A DNA stretch of 64,000 nt from Burkholderia sp. D-99 (GCF_011605345.1 NZ_JAAOXM010000003.1:124001-188000); one strand, 5' to 3'. Positions 34,824 to 44,205 are shown, counted from the stretch's first letter. Notes: generated by a model not told the origin, from the letters alone. A program made the numbers and translations.

Positions 34824-36914
34824 ATGACGAGGCTCGGGTGGGGCAGGCGGATGGTTTTCGGCGCGGCGCTGGCCGCGGTCGCGATACTCGGCGCCTGCAA
34901 CGGCGACGATTCGGCCGAGCGCAACCGGTTGCCCGGTTTCGTGTCCGGCAGCGTGCGCACGACGGCCTATGACGGCGCGAGCGACGACCTGCTGACAGCC
35001 GGCCTCGGCAAGACGGGCCTGGGCTCGGCAACCGCCCCCGGCTTTGCGAATGCCGCCCGGCCGACGAGCGCCGAGCTGCGCCGCCTCGCGATCTGGTCGA
35101 ACTACCGCGCGCTCGTCGACATGAGCGCGAACGGCGGCTACGGCCGCTTCTGGGGGCCGAACGTCGACCTCGACGGCAACGATACGCTCGGCGAAGGCAA
35201 GATCCCCGGCACCGAATATCTCGCGTACTCCGACGACGGCAGCGGCAGCAAGAACGTGACGCTGCTCGTGCAGGTGCCCGCCAGCTTCAATCCCGCGCAG
35301 CCGTGCATCGTCACCGCGACGTCGTCGGGCTCGCGCGGCGTGTACGGCGCGATTTCCGCGGCCGGCGAATGGGCGCTCAAGCGCGGCTGCGCGGTGGCCT
35401 ACAACGACAAGGGCGGCGGCAACGGCGCGCACGAACTCATGTCGGATACCGTCACGCTGATCGACGGCACGCTCGCCAACGCGGTGCTGGCCGGCACCGC
35501 GAGCCTGTTCACCGCGAACGTGACGAGCGGCGATCTCGCCACGTTCAACTCCCGCTTCCCGAACCGCTATGCGTTCAAGCACGCGCATTCGCAGCAGAAT
35601 CCCGAGCAGGACTGGGGGCGCGTGACGCTGCAGTCGGTCGAGTTCGCGTACTGGGCGCTCAACGAGCAGTTCGGACCGCTGATCGACAGCTCGCATCACG
35701 GCGTGCGCTATCGCGCGGGCGACATCACGACAATCGCCGCGTCGGTCAGCAACGGCGGCGGCGCGTCGCTCGCGGCGGCCGAGCAGGACAGCCGCGGCTG
35801 GATCACCGCGGTCGTGGTCGGCGAACCGCAGGTCAACGTGCGGATGGCGCCGAACGCGGTCGTGCGCTCGGGCGGGCAGCCCGTGCCGTCGTTCGGCCGG
35901 CCGCTGGCCGACTACGCGACGCTCGCGAACCTGCTTCAGCCGTGCGCGGCCGCGTCGGCGTCGCTGGCCGGTGCGCCGTACCTGAGCGCGCTGCCGGTGG
36001 CGACCACGCAGTCGATCCGCACGCAGCGCTGCGCGACGCTCGCCGCGGCCGGGCTCGTATCGGGTGCCGATACGCAAAGCCAGGCCGCCGACGCGCTCGC
36101 GCAGCTCCATGCGGCCGGCTACCTCGCCGATTCCGACCTGTTGCAAGCACCGATGTGGGATTCGCAGGCGATTCCGGCGATCGCGGTTACGTATGCGAAC
36201 GCGTACACGCGCTCGCGCGTCACCGACAACCTGTGCAACTTCAGCTTTGCGACGACTAATCCGGCGACGGGCGCGGTCGCGGCTCCGGCCACGTCGCCGA
36301 TGCCGGCCGTGTTCGGCGTCGGCAACGGCGTGCCGCCGACGGCCGGCATCGACCTCGTGTTCAACAATGGCGCGGGTGTCGACCACCGGCTCGCGACACC
36401 CGATGCGAGCTTCGCGGGCGCGCTGTGCCTGCGCCAGCTCTGGACGAACGGGATGCTCGGAATGCCCGCGAACGTCGACGCGGTGCGGGTGAACGCGAAC
36501 CTGCAGGGCAAGCCGGCGATCATCGTGCAGGGCCGTAGCGATGCGCTCGTGCCGGTGAACCACGCCTCGCGCGCGTACGTCGCGCAGAACGGCATCAGCG
36601 AAGGCGGGCGCAGCCAGCTCGTGTTCTACGAGGTGACGAACGGCCAGCACTTCGACGCGTTCCTGCCGGTGCCGGGCTTCGACACGCGTTTCGTGCCGGT
36701 TCACTACTACAACCTGCAGGCGCTGAACCTGATGTGGCAGCACCTGAAGAACGGCGCGCCGCTGCCGCCGTCGCAGGTGATCCGCACGGTGCCGCGCGGC
36801 GGCACGCCGGGCGCCGCGCCCGCGCTGACGAGCGCGAACCTGCCGCCGATCTCGCCCGCGCCAGGGGCGAACGCGATCACGACTGGGGCCGGCACGATCG
36901 ACGTGCCGCTCTGA
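34824..36914 (+). CDS. D-(-)-3-hydroxybutyrate oligomer hydrolase, lipoprotein
   Basis: A 696-residue exported esterase that releases 3-hydroxybutyrate from oligomers made during polyhydroxybutyrate use. The N-terminus carries a lipobox (VAILGAC, Cys25), so it is probably membrane-bound by lipid. The nucleophile motif is ASVSNGGGASLAAAEQDS near residue 315, in the AxSNGG form of this family (PF10605 type). The C-terminal catalytic region includes VQGRSDALVPVNHASRAYVAQNG and a later NGQHFDAFL. Length matches the usual of about 700. The frame is open upstream, but the ATG at 34824 opens the signal sequence. Confidence 0.9.
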   Translation: MTRLGWGRRMVFGAALAAVAILGACNGDDSAERNRLPGFVSGSVRTTAYDGASDDLLTAGLGKTGLGSATAPGFANAARPTSAELRRLAIWSNYRALVDMSANGGYGRFWGPNVDLDGNDTLGEGKIPGTEYLAYSDDGSGSKNVTLLVQVPASFNPAQPCIVTATSSGSRGVYGAISAAGEWALKRGCAVAYNDKGGGNGAHELMSDTVTLIDGTLANAVLAGTASLFTANVTSGDLATFNSRFPNRYAFKHAHSQQNPEQDWGRVTLQSVEFAYWALNEQFGPLIDSSHHGVRYRAGDITTIAASVSNGGGASLAAAEQDSRGWITAVVVGEPQVNVRMAPNAVVRSGGQPVPSFGRPLADYATLANLLQPCAAASASLAGAPYLSALPVATTQSIRTQRCATLAAAGLVSGADTQSQAADALAQLHAAGYLADSDLLQAPMWDSQAIPAIAVTYANAYTRSRVTDNLCNFSFATTNPATGAVAAPATSPMPAVFGVGNGVPPTAGIDLVFNNGAGVDHRLATPDASFAGALCLRQLWTNGMLGMPANVDAVRVNANLQGKPAIIVQGRSDALVPVNHASRAYVAQNGISEGGRSQLVFYEVTNGQHFDAFLPVPGFDTRFVPVHYYNLQALNLMWQHLKNGAPLPPSQVIRTVPRGGTPGAAPALTSANLPPISPAPGANAITTGAGTIDVPL

Positions 36915-36940
36915 CGGCGCCCGCCGCACCGCCCGCACGA

Positions 36941-36969
36941 AGCCGGACACCCGTCCGGCTTTTTCTTTT
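36941..36969 (+). terminator. Terminator after the oligomer hydrolase
   Basis: An 8-bp perfect stem (36941-36948 with 36953-36960), 4-base loop, followed by TTTTCTTTT. Confidence 0.88.
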
Positions 36970-37341
36970 GAGTCGAATGGAATCGGTCCCGGATTGGCTT
37001 TTGTCCGAATGGCGAGCTCTGTAACAAATTCTTACTTTACGGCGGTAAATCAGAACCCTAATATGCGCCGGTATTTTCACTTAATTTAATAAATTCCAGA
37101 TACGAGGCATTTCTTTCCGTTTAGTTAATCGATCCTTTCGATTTTATTAAATCGGCTTGAGTTGTGATTGATCGCCGTTCGGCGATTAATCGGCATCTCG
37201 CCGAGGGGGATTGTTCGTCTGTTCGAAGCGAGGCGCCCTTGTTGGGCGGGCCTGGCGGGGTATGTTTTTGCCGTCGATTTTGTGCATGCGCAAAATCGTG
37301 AAATGAATTCGCATTGCTGCGAATTATTGAATTGTCGTTCG

Positions 37342-37361
37342 CAATGGAATTGATTCCATTG
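37342..37361. promoter_or_regulatory. 20-bp perfect palindrome upstream of the S10 peptidase
   Basis: CAATGGAAT-TG-ATTCCATTG, a perfect inverted repeat in the A/T-rich leader 165 bases before the peptidase start. It has the size and symmetry of a dimeric regulator's operator but matches none I know. Confidence 0.4.
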
Positions 37362-37526
37362 TGCAGTCGCAAAAATATGGGTGGGGTAAATCATGCCGGT
37401 CGGTATTTGCTGATCCGGTAAAAAACTCGGAGTGCGTCGCATAACGAATGCATTCCCGGTGCGGAGCGCCGGCGCAAATGATCCTTTGCGACCGGCGGTA
37501 TTTATCGTTCTGTTCGAGAGGCAATA

Positions 37527-39362
37527 ATGACGACACGGAAGTCCTTGAAAGACGGTTTCGCGCTATTCGGAACGACACTGAGCGTGCCGCTCGCCGCAGC
37601 GGCGGCCGCAGCGCTGCTCGTCACGGGGTGCGGCGGCGACGACGGGTCGAGCCCGGCTGCTTCGGCTGCCGCCGCGGCCGCGACGTCGGCCGGTGCCAGC
37701 ACGTCGGCCAACACCAACGCAACAGCCGCCGCGGCCGACCAGCCGTACGTCGACACCGACGTGTACGGCACCGGGCCGAACGACGCGGTTACGGATTCGA
37801 CGGAAGGCGCGGCCGTCGTGCACCGCCAGATCACGATCGGCGGCAAGACCATCAAGTACACGGCCACCACGGGCCACCTGACGACGATCGATCCGACCAC
37901 GTCGGCGCCGAACGCGAAGATGTTCTACGTCGCGTACACGCAGGACAACCCGGACCCGTCGAAGCCGCGCCCGGTCACGTTCTTCTACAACGGCGGCCCC
38001 GGCTCGTCGTCGGTCTACCTGCTGCTCGGCTCGTACGGGCCGAAGCGCCTGCAGTCGTCGTTCCCGAACTTCACGCCGCCCGCGCCGTACAAGCTGCTCG
38101 ACAACCCGGACAGCCTGCTCGACCGCACCGACGTCGTGTTCATCAACCCGGTCGGCACCGGTTACTCGACGGCGATCGCCCCGGCGAAGAACAAGGACTT
38201 CTGGGGCACCGACCAGGACGCGCGCTCGATCGACCGCTTCATCCAGCGCTACCTGACCAAGTACTCGCGCTGGAATTCGCCGAAGTTCCTGTACGGCGAG
38301 TCGTACGGCACGGCCCGCAGCGCGGTCGTGTCGTGGGTGCTGCATGAGGACGGCATCGACCTGAACGGGATCACGCTGCAGTCGTCGATCCTCGACTACG
38401 CGAACGCGCTGTCCGCGCCGGGCATCTTCCCGACGCTCGCGGCCGACGCGTTCTACTGGAAGAAGACGACGCTCAACCCGACGCCGACCGATCTCGACGC
38501 GTACATGGTCCAGGCCCGCAACTACGCGGACAACACGCTCTCGCCGCTGGTGCAGAAGCCGAACCCGCAGGACGGCGGCTTCGTGAACGTGCGTCTGAAC
38601 CTGAACCTGCAGACCGCGCAGCAGATGGGCTCGTACATCGGCACGGATCCGACGTCGCTGATCCAGACGTTCGGCAACCCGGCCGCGCTCGGCAACGTGC
38701 CGTCGTCGGACGACAACCCGCCGTACACGTTCTTCCTGACGCTCGTGCCGGGCACGCAGATCGGCCAGTACGACGGTCGCGCGAACTTCACGGGCAAGGG
38801 CATCGCGCCGTACATCCTGCCGAACTCGGGCAGCAACGATCCGTCGATCACGAACGTCGGCGGCGCGTACACGGTGCTGTGGAACAGCTACATCAACACC
38901 GACCTCAAGTACACGTCGACGTCGTTGTTCGTGGACCTGAACGACCAGGTCTTCAACAACTGGGACTTCAGCCACACGGACCCGACCGGCGCGAACAAGG
39001 GCGGTGGCAATACGCTGTACACGGCCGGCGACCTGGCGTCGACGATGAGCGTGAACCCGGACCTGAAGGTGCTGTCGGCAAACGGCTATTTCGACGCCGT
39101 CACGCCGTTCCACCAGACGGAGCTGACGCTCGCGCAGATGCCGCTCGACCCGACGATCAAGGCGCAGAACCTGACGATCAAGAACTACCCGTCGGGCCAC
39201 ATGATCTACCTGAACGACGCGTCGCGGACCGCGCTGAAGGGCGATCTCGCCAACTTCTACGACGGCATCCTCGCGAACCGCACCGCACTGCAGCGGGTGC
39301 TGAAGCTGCAGGCGCGCACGCAGCAGCTCAAGCAGCAGAAACTGCAGCAGCAGGGGCAGTAA
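37527..39362 (+). CDS. Secreted S10-family serine carboxypeptidase-like lipoprotein
   Basis: A 611-residue exported protein. The first 36 residues are a signal with a lipobox-like VTGC, followed by a Ser/Ala/Thr linker (40-75). The peptidase domain shows FFYNGGPGSSS (oxyanion region), the nucleophile motif KFLYGESYGTARS (Ser near 258), LSANGYFDAVTPF (Asp) and YPSGHMIYL (His), as in serine carboxypeptidase S10 enzymes. Such proteins trim C-terminal residues from peptides; in bacteria they are uncommon and substrates are poorly known. The gene stands alone between a hairpin-rich leader and a strong terminator. Confidence 0.87.
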   Translation: MTTRKSLKDGFALFGTTLSVPLAAAAAAALLVTGCGGDDGSSPAASAAAAAATSAGASTSANTNATAAAADQPYVDTDVYGTGPNDAVTDSTEGAAVVHRQITIGGKTIKYTATTGHLTTIDPTTSAPNAKMFYVAYTQDNPDPSKPRPVTFFYNGGPGSSSVYLLLGSYGPKRLQSSFPNFTPPAPYKLLDNPDSLLDRTDVVFINPVGTGYSTAIAPAKNKDFWGTDQDARSIDRFIQRYLTKYSRWNSPKFLYGESYGTARSAVVSWVLHEDGIDLNGITLQSSILDYANALSAPGIFPTLAADAFYWKKTTLNPTPTDLDAYMVQARNYADNTLSPLVQKPNPQDGGFVNVRLNLNLQTAQQMGSYIGTDPTSLIQTFGNPAALGNVPSSDDNPPYTFFLTLVPGTQIGQYDGRANFTGKGIAPYILPNSGSNDPSITNVGGAYTVLWNSYINTDLKYTSTSLFVDLNDQVFNNWDFSHTDPTGANKGGGNTLYTAGDLASTMSVNPDLKVLSANGYFDAVTPFHQTELTLAQMPLDPTIKAQNLTIKNYPSGHMIYLNDASRTALKGDLANFYDGILANRTALQRVLKLQARTQQLKQQKLQQQGQ

Positions 39363-39714
39363 GCGCCGCGGGCGGCTTGCGCCGCCCCGGATGGACGACA
39401 GCCCGATCGGCGCAGGCCGGTCGGGCTGTTTTTTTTGCGGTGGGGCAAGCCGGCGCATCGTGCGCCGGCCGGTCGTGCATCACGTCGCGCATGCGGATCG
39501 CGATGCTGTCATCTTCCACGGTGCCCGTGAGTCGTCGACTGACGGGGCATTGTCGTGTCTGCGTGAGATTCGCAGCGGCTTGATCCTCGAAAGGGGGATG
39601 CATGTCCCTGTATTGAGGATTTGCCAGAAAATCCCGCCGACAAATCGAGCCGATCTCACTCGTCAGGGGCGGGAAGACGCCGATGCCTGCCGTAGCGGGC
39701 GGCAGTCGCGCCGC
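39363..39714. other. Convergent intergenic region
   Basis: 352 bases between the S10 gene and the convergent TauE gene. Apart from the terminator at 39399-39437 and the hairpin at 39450-39470, nothing recognisable is seen; the middle is of lower GC and no ORF has family resemblance. Confidence 0.4.
39399..39437 (+). terminator. Terminator after the S10 peptidase
   Basis: A 13-bp stem (39399-39411 with 39418-39430, one G-U pair), 6-base loop, then eight T. A second perfect 9-bp hairpin without T-run lies at 39450-39470. Confidence 0.92.
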
Positions 39715-40503
39715 CTACGCGAGCACGAGCCGCACGCCGACCGCGACGAGCGTCGCGGCGAGCAGGTTGCGCAGCAGCCGCTCGGGCGCGCGTGCCGACA
39801 GCAGGCTGCCGAGCACGATGCCCGGCAGCGAGCCGAGCAGCAGCGACAGCAGCATTGACCAGTCGACCGAGCCGAGCAGCCAGTGGCCCATGCCGGCGAC
39901 CAGCGTGAGCGGCACCGCGTGCGCGATGTCGGAGCCGACGATGCGGGTCGTCGCGAGCATCGGATACAGCAGCAGGAGCACGGTCACGCCGATCGCGCCG
40001 GCGCCGACCGACGTCATCGACACCAGCACGCCGAGCACGGCGCCCGTCAGCACGGTCGACCACAGCGTGCGCGCGGGGCTCGGCGCGAGCGGGTTGCGTG
40101 CGGCGAACGCCGTGAGCTGCGGACGGAAGATCAGCGCGAGCGACGTGAGCAGCAGCGCGACGCCGAGCACGAGCTGGATCATCCGCGCGGTGCCCGGCGT
40201 ATTCATCCCGTGCGTGTGCAGCCACCACAGCGTGAGCGCCGCGGCCGGCACGCTGCCTGCCGCGAGCCGGCCCGTGATGCGCCAGTCGATCGAACCCTTC
40301 AGGCCGTGGACCAGTGTGCCGGTCGCCTTGGTGGCGGCCGCGTACAGCAGGTCGGTGCCGACCGCCGTCGCAGGATGGACGCCGAATAGCAGCACGAGGA
40401 TCGGCGTCATCAGCGAACCGCCGCCGACGCCCGTCAGGCCGACGAGGATGCCGACGAACAGGCCGGACAACGAGTACAGCAGATCGATATGGGGAAGCGA
40501 CAT
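39715..40503 (-). CDS. TauE/SafE-family anion exporter
   Basis: A 262-residue inner-membrane protein with seven or eight helices in two repeats. The first repeat has the family signature GLFVGILVGLTGVGGGSLMTPILVLLFGVHPATAVGTDLLYAAATK and the second has VLTGAVLGVLVSMTSVGAGAIGVTVLLLLYP with SDIAHAVPLTLVAGMGHWLLG. TauE/SafE proteins export sulfite, sulfoacetate or related organic sulfur anions. No sulfonate gene is adjacent, so the substrate is open. Monocistronic. Confidence 0.9.
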   Translation of the reverse strand: MSLPHIDLLYSLSGLFVGILVGLTGVGGGSLMTPILVLLFGVHPATAVGTDLLYAAATKATGTLVHGLKGSIDWRITGRLAAGSVPAAALTLWWLHTHGMNTPGTARMIQLVLGVALLLTSLALIFRPQLTAFAARNPLAPSPARTLWSTVLTGAVLGVLVSMTSVGAGAIGVTVLLLLYPMLATTRIVGSDIAHAVPLTLVAGMGHWLLGSVDWSMLLSLLLGSLPGIVLGSLLSARAPERLLRNLLAATLVAVGVRLVLA

Positions 40504-40809
40504 CGGAAGCAGGCGGTTATGCGGCGTTCGGCGGCGGCGCGTGGGTCAAAGTCCGCCATTGTCGCAAAAGTGGCCGGTCAATGTACGACTGCGTTAAAAA
40601 TCGGCCGGGAGGGGCCGTGCGGCGGTGGGGCGGGCGGGTGCGAAACGCGTGTTTGAACGACGGCGGGGCCGATGGCGTCGATCGGTCCAAAGGTACGACG
40701 AACCCGAAGCGCGTGCCGTGCCCGGTACGCACAACCCGGCAGACATAAAAAAGGGCGCGACGATGCGCGCCCGGGTTCGATGCCGGCAACCGGCTTCGTC
40801 CGGCGGCCG
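40504..40809. other. Intergenic region with a minus-strand terminator
   Basis: 306 bases. Holds the terminator of the DHA2 exporter (40747-40772) and the presumed promoter of the TauE gene around 40520-40600. No ORF of interest. Confidence 0.4.
40747..40772 (-). terminator. Terminator of the DHA2 exporter gene
   Basis: A 7-bp perfect stem (40753-40759 with 40766-40772) with six A on the left, giving a U-run on the minus strand. It lies 37 bases past the exporter's stop. Confidence 0.82.
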
Positions 40810-42249
40810 TCAGTGCATCGCGGGGCCGACGCCTTCGACGCCGTTCTGCGGCCGGATGCGCAGCGCGAGGCCGATCAGCGCGGCGGCGGCCGCGAATGCC
40901 GCGCCGAACGCGAAGGCCGCATGGTAGCCGCCGTTCAGTGCGTCGAGCGGCGCGGCGTTCGCGGCCGCGAGCGCGTCGGTGCGGGCGGCCGCGAGGCTCG
41001 CGAGCACAGCGAGGCCGAGTGCGCCGCCCATCATGAACGCGGTGTTGACGATCCCCGACGCGAGCCCGGAATCGGCCGGATCGACGTCGTTCATCGCGGC
41101 GAGCAGCATCGGGTTGAACGCGACGCCCGCGCCGATGCCGAGCAGCGTCATGCCGGGCAGCACGTGCCAGACGAAACCGCCGTCCACCGGCGCGCGCGAG
41201 AACAGCGCAAGGCCGCAGGCCGCGATCAGCAGGCCGGCCGCGATCGGGCCGCGGATCCCGAAGCGCATCACGATGCGCGCGGACAGCCCGAGCGAGAACG
41301 CGGCCATGATCAGGTTCGCCGGCAGGAACGCGAGACCGACCTGCAGCGGCCCGTAGCCGAGCACACGCTGCATGTACAGCGCGGACAGGAAGAACCATGC
41401 GAACATCGCGGCCGCCCACAGCACGCCGATCACGTTCGCGAGCGCGACGTTGCGCGCGGCGAACAGCGTGAGCGGCATCAGCGGATGCGCGGCGCGCGCC
41501 TCGATCGCGATGAACAGCGCGAGCAGCGCGACGGCCGCGCCGATCAGCACGACGGTCTGCGTCGACAGCCAGCCGGCTTCGTTGCCGCCGACGATCCCGT
41601 AGACGGCCAGCATCAGCGACGCGGTCACGGTGACCGCGCCCGCGACGTCGAGCCGCGCGGTGCCGGCCGGCGCGCGCAGGCGCGGCAGCAGCGTGGCGCA
41701 CATTGCATAGACCGCGATGCCGATCGGCAGGTTGACGAGGAAGATCCAGTGCCACGACAGCGAGCTCGTCAGCAATCCGCCGAGCAGCACGCCGATGCTG
41801 CCGCCGCCTGCGCAGACGAAGCCGTACACGCCCATCGCGCGCGCGCGTTCGCCGGGCTCGGTGAAGAGATTCATGATCAGCGACAGCGAGACGGCCGACA
41901 CGACCGCGCCGCCGAGCCCCTGCACCGCGCGCGCGGCGATCAGCATCGTCTGCGATTGGGCGAGACCGCACGCGAGCGACGCGAGCGTGAAGACGACGAG
42001 GCCGGCGAGGAACATGCGCCGCTGGCCGTACAGGTCGCCGAGCCGGCCGCCGAGCAGCAGGCAGCCGCCGAACGTCAGCAGGTACGCGTTGACGACCCAC
42101 ACGAGGGCCGTCTCGGTGAAATGGAGGTCGGTGCTGATCGACGGCAGTGCAACGTTCACGATCGTGCTGTCGAGCACGATCATCAGCACGCCGAGGCAGA
42201 GAACGATCAGCGCGTACCAGCGCTTCTCGCCGTGGATCCCGTGGGTCAT
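40810..42249 (-). CDS. MFS DHA2-family drug exporter (EmrB/QacA type)
   Basis: A 479-residue protein with about 14 helices. Helix 1 has the DHA2 motif LGVLMIVLDSTIVNVALPSI, followed by WVVNAYLLTFGGCLLLGGRLGDLYGQRRMF (motif A), and the mid-protein GGSIGVLLGGLLT (motif C, a mark of antiporters). These proteins pump lipophilic drugs out with proton exchange. No membrane-fusion partner (EmrA) is next to it, so it probably acts alone. Downstream terminator present; upstream neighbour is a FrnE-like gene on the same strand, 154 bases away. Confidence 0.9.
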   Translation of the reverse strand: MTHGIHGEKRWYALIVLCLGVLMIVLDSTIVNVALPSISTDLHFTETALVWVVNAYLLTFGGCLLLGGRLGDLYGQRRMFLAGLVVFTLASLACGLAQSQTMLIAARAVQGLGGAVVSAVSLSLIMNLFTEPGERARAMGVYGFVCAGGGSIGVLLGGLLTSSLSWHWIFLVNLPIGIAVYAMCATLLPRLRAPAGTARLDVAGAVTVTASLMLAVYGIVGGNEAGWLSTQTVVLIGAAVALLALFIAIEARAAHPLMPLTLFAARNVALANVIGVLWAAAMFAWFFLSALYMQRVLGYGPLQVGLAFLPANLIMAAFSLGLSARIVMRFGIRGPIAAGLLIAACGLALFSRAPVDGGFVWHVLPGMTLLGIGAGVAFNPMLLAAMNDVDPADSGLASGIVNTAFMMGGALGLAVLASLAAARTDALAAANAAPLDALNGGYHAAFAFGAAFAAAAALIGLALRIRPQNGVEGVGPAMH

Positions 42250-42368
42250 GGGCTTGCAGCCTTCTGATAGTTATTTGAAAGGATGCATTCTAGACCCCAT
42301 CGGCGCGGGCTTCCTGCCGGTTTGTGGCAGGAGCGATGCGTAGTCGCGCGTCCGGGCGGGACGCGCGT

Positions 42369-42395
42369 GACGGATGCGACGGATGCGACGGATGT
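42369..42395. repeat. Short 9-bp tandem repeat after the FrnE-like stop
   Basis: Three copies of GACGGATGC (42369-42395; the last ends in T). The array starts 8 bases beyond the FrnE-like gene's stop codon (minus strand, 42404). Confidence 0.8.
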
Positions 42396-42403
42396 GCCAG
42401 GCG

Positions 42404-43135
42404 TTACGAGCGCGCCGGCAGTTCGCAGCCGTCGGGGCCGCATGCGGCCGCGTCGTTGCCGTCGAGTTCGACGATGCCGTCGCGCCAGGCCTGGTCGAGC
42501 GCCTGCGCGAACGCGTCGGCCGGCTGCGCGCCCGACACCGCGTAGCGGCCGCCGAACACGAACAGCGGCACGCCGCGCCCGCCGATCTGCGCGGCGCGTG
42601 CGATGTCGGCTTCGACTTCGTCGCGGTACAGGTCGCTGCGCAGCACGTCTTCGACGGCCGCGCGCTCGAGCCCCGCTTCGACCGCGAATTCGGCCAGTTC
42701 TGCATGATCGAACAGCGAGCCGTGCTCGCAAAAATACGCGCGGTACAGCCGCTCGGTCAGCGCGTGCGCGCGGCCCGTCGCTTCCGCGAGCTTCACGAGC
42801 CGGTGGCCGTCGAGCGTGTCGCCGACGAGCGTGCCGGGCAGGTCGTAGCGCAGCCCGACGCTCGCGGCCGCATCGGTCACCTGGCGCAGCATCTGGTCGA
42901 CCTGTGCGGGCGACATCCGGTACTTGCCCGCGAGCATCGCCTCGACCGGCTCCACGGGCTGGCCCGGCATCAGCCGGTACGCGCGCAGCGCGACGTCGAC
43001 GCGGTCGGCGTGCGCGAACGCGGCGAGCGCCTCGTCGAAGCGGCGCTTGCCGATCCAGCACCAAGGGCAGATCAGGTCGGACCAGATTTCGACGGTCAGG
43101 GTCGGGCGGGCAGTCAGGGCGGGAGCGGTCGTCAT
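42404..43135 (-). CDS. FrnE-like DsbA-family oxidoreductase
   Basis: A 243-residue thioredoxin-fold protein. The start LTVEIWSDLICPWCWIGKRRFDEALAAF holds a CPWC redox motif (Cys23, Cys26), with the cis-proline later in GGRGVPLFVFGGRYAVSGAQP. FrnE/DsbA-like cytoplasmic enzymes act as disulfide oxidoreductases, and Deinococcus FrnE is tied to oxidative stress. A second CxxxxxC pair near the C-terminus (ACGPDGC) may form an additional disulfide, as in some FrnE proteins. No signal peptide, so cytoplasmic. Confidence 0.87.
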   Translation of the reverse strand: MTTAPALTARPTLTVEIWSDLICPWCWIGKRRFDEALAAFAHADRVDVALRAYRLMPGQPVEPVEAMLAGKYRMSPAQVDQMLRQVTDAAASVGLRYDLPGTLVGDTLDGHRLVKLAEATGRAHALTERLYRAYFCEHGSLFDHAELAEFAVEAGLERAAVEDVLRSDLYRDEVEADIARAAQIGGRGVPLFVFGGRYAVSGAQPADAFAQALDQAWRDGIVELDGNDAAACGPDGCELPARS

Positions 43136-43330
43136 GGGCGGTTCCGGGCAGCAAAAAAGTGTAACCGGGACTATATCATTTTGTGCTTCGACGCTTCGTC
43201 TTGGCCGGGCGGCCGTGTGAAACGCTCGCCCGGCGTATCACGAAGCATAGACACGGAAGCGGCGCACCGATAGCGATTGCCGATACCGGTCGCCGCCGCG
43301 CGTCCGGGCGAACTGGCGTCTCGGCGTCCC

Positions 43331-43378
43331 GGCAAAGCGGCAAAGCGGCAAAGCGGCAAACCGGCAAACCGGCAAACC
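43331..43378. repeat. 8-bp tandem repeat
   Basis: Three copies of GGCAAAGC (43331-43354) followed by three of GGCAAACC (43355-43378). The array ends 28 bases past the stop codon (43406) of the minus-strand YheO-type regulator and lies about 200 bases upstream of the FrnE-like start. Eight-base units would change spacing by slippage. Confidence 0.93.
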
Positions 43379-43405
43379 GGCCCGCGGCGCGTTTCGCTTA
43401 TTCGC

Positions 43406-44074
43406 TTACGCGTCGCCCTGCGTTTCCTTCAGGTGCTTGAGGTGCTTGAGGTGCTTGTAGACCGTCGCGCGGCCCATCCCCAGCACATTCGCGACGTAGT
43501 TCGCCGCGCTCTTGCCGCGGAACGCGCCTTCCGCGTAAAGCGCTTCGACGAGCTCGCGCCGGTGCTCGCGCGTGAGCCCGTTCAGCCCGACCTGCCGCTC
43601 GCGCAGCCAGCCGTGCAGGAACGTGTTGATGCGCTCCTGCCAGTCGTCGCGGAACAACTCGTCCGGTTGCGCGACGACGCCCGCACCCTTGATGAACAGG
43701 TCAAGCGTCGCGCGCACCTCGTCGAACACCGCGATGTTGAAGTTGATGCACATCATCCCGGCCGGGTGGCCTTCGTCGTCGAACAGCACGTTGCTCACGC
43801 AGCGCATCCGCCGGCCGTCCCAGTTCAGCTTCTCGTACGGGCCGATCACGCGCTCGCGCGCGGAATGGTCGATTTCCTCGAGCGCGGAATCGTCGCCGAC
43901 CTCGCGCTTCGACAGGTTGTTCGCGAGATACAGCACGGTCTGGTCGTGCAGGTCGTGGATCACGACTTCCGCGTACGGGAAGAACAGCGCGGCGACACCG
44001 TCGGCGATCGGCGCATAGCGGGTGAGCAGCAGCTCTTTGACGGGGGATTTCTTCTTGCGCATCGGTGTCGCCAT
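43406..44074 (-). CDS. YheO-type PAS/helix-turn-helix regulator (DauR-like)
   Basis: A 222-residue regulator. Residues about 15-130 form the YheO-like PAS domain (LLTRYAPIADGVAALFFPYAEVVIHDLHDQTVLYLANNLSKREVGDDS, then GMMCINFNIAVFDEV), and about 165-215 the helix-turn-helix (LTREHRRELVEALYAEGAFRGKSAANYVANVLGMGRATVYKHL). Pseudomonas DauR, repressor of the dauBAR D-arginine operon, has this architecture. The neighbours (dauB-like gene, D-amino-acid dehydrogenase) support that role. The C-terminus ends in a KHL repeat encoded by three 9-bp units (43431-43457). The start at 44074 is chosen over one at 44062; either is possible. Confidence 0.85.
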   Translation of the reverse strand: MATPMRKKKSPVKELLLTRYAPIADGVAALFFPYAEVVIHDLHDQTVLYLANNLSKREVGDDSALEEIDHSARERVIGPYEKLNWDGRRMRCVSNVLFDDEGHPAGMMCINFNIAVFDEVRATLDLFIKGAGVVAQPDELFRDDWQERINTFLHGWLRERQVGLNGLTREHRRELVEALYAEGAFRGKSAANYVANVLGMGRATVYKHLKHLKHLKETQGDA

Positions 44075-44205
44075 CTCGGGTGGGCGGGGGCCGGGCGGCC
44101 CATCGGGCCGGCGTGGCGGCGCGCCGCTGGCCGGCATGCCCGTGCGCCCGCGCGCGGCCGCCGCGGCGGTTGCGCCATTGTATCGGCCCCGCGCTCGCGT
44201 GCCGC

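Larger units (their letters stand above)
36915..37526. other. Low-GC, hairpin-rich intergenic leader upstream of the S10 peptidase
   Basis: 612 bases with no protein gene. After the terminator at 36941 the sequence becomes strongly A/T rich. Between 37139 and 37361 I count six inverted repeats: 37139-37154, 37166-37191, 37234-37248, 37276-37297, 37306-37325 and 37342-37361, several of them perfect. This could be a structured untranslated leader, an RNA gene, or several operators. A ribosome-site-like AGAGGC precedes the peptidase ATG. Confidence 0.55.

Noticed and set aside
32355..36950. A 1,531-codon open frame on the minus strand
   Set aside because: It crosses the TAXI gene, the BON gene and the oligomer hydrolase in another frame. 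Its composition is Arg/Ala/Gly/His rich with no family motif, as expected from a G/C-rich antisense frame.
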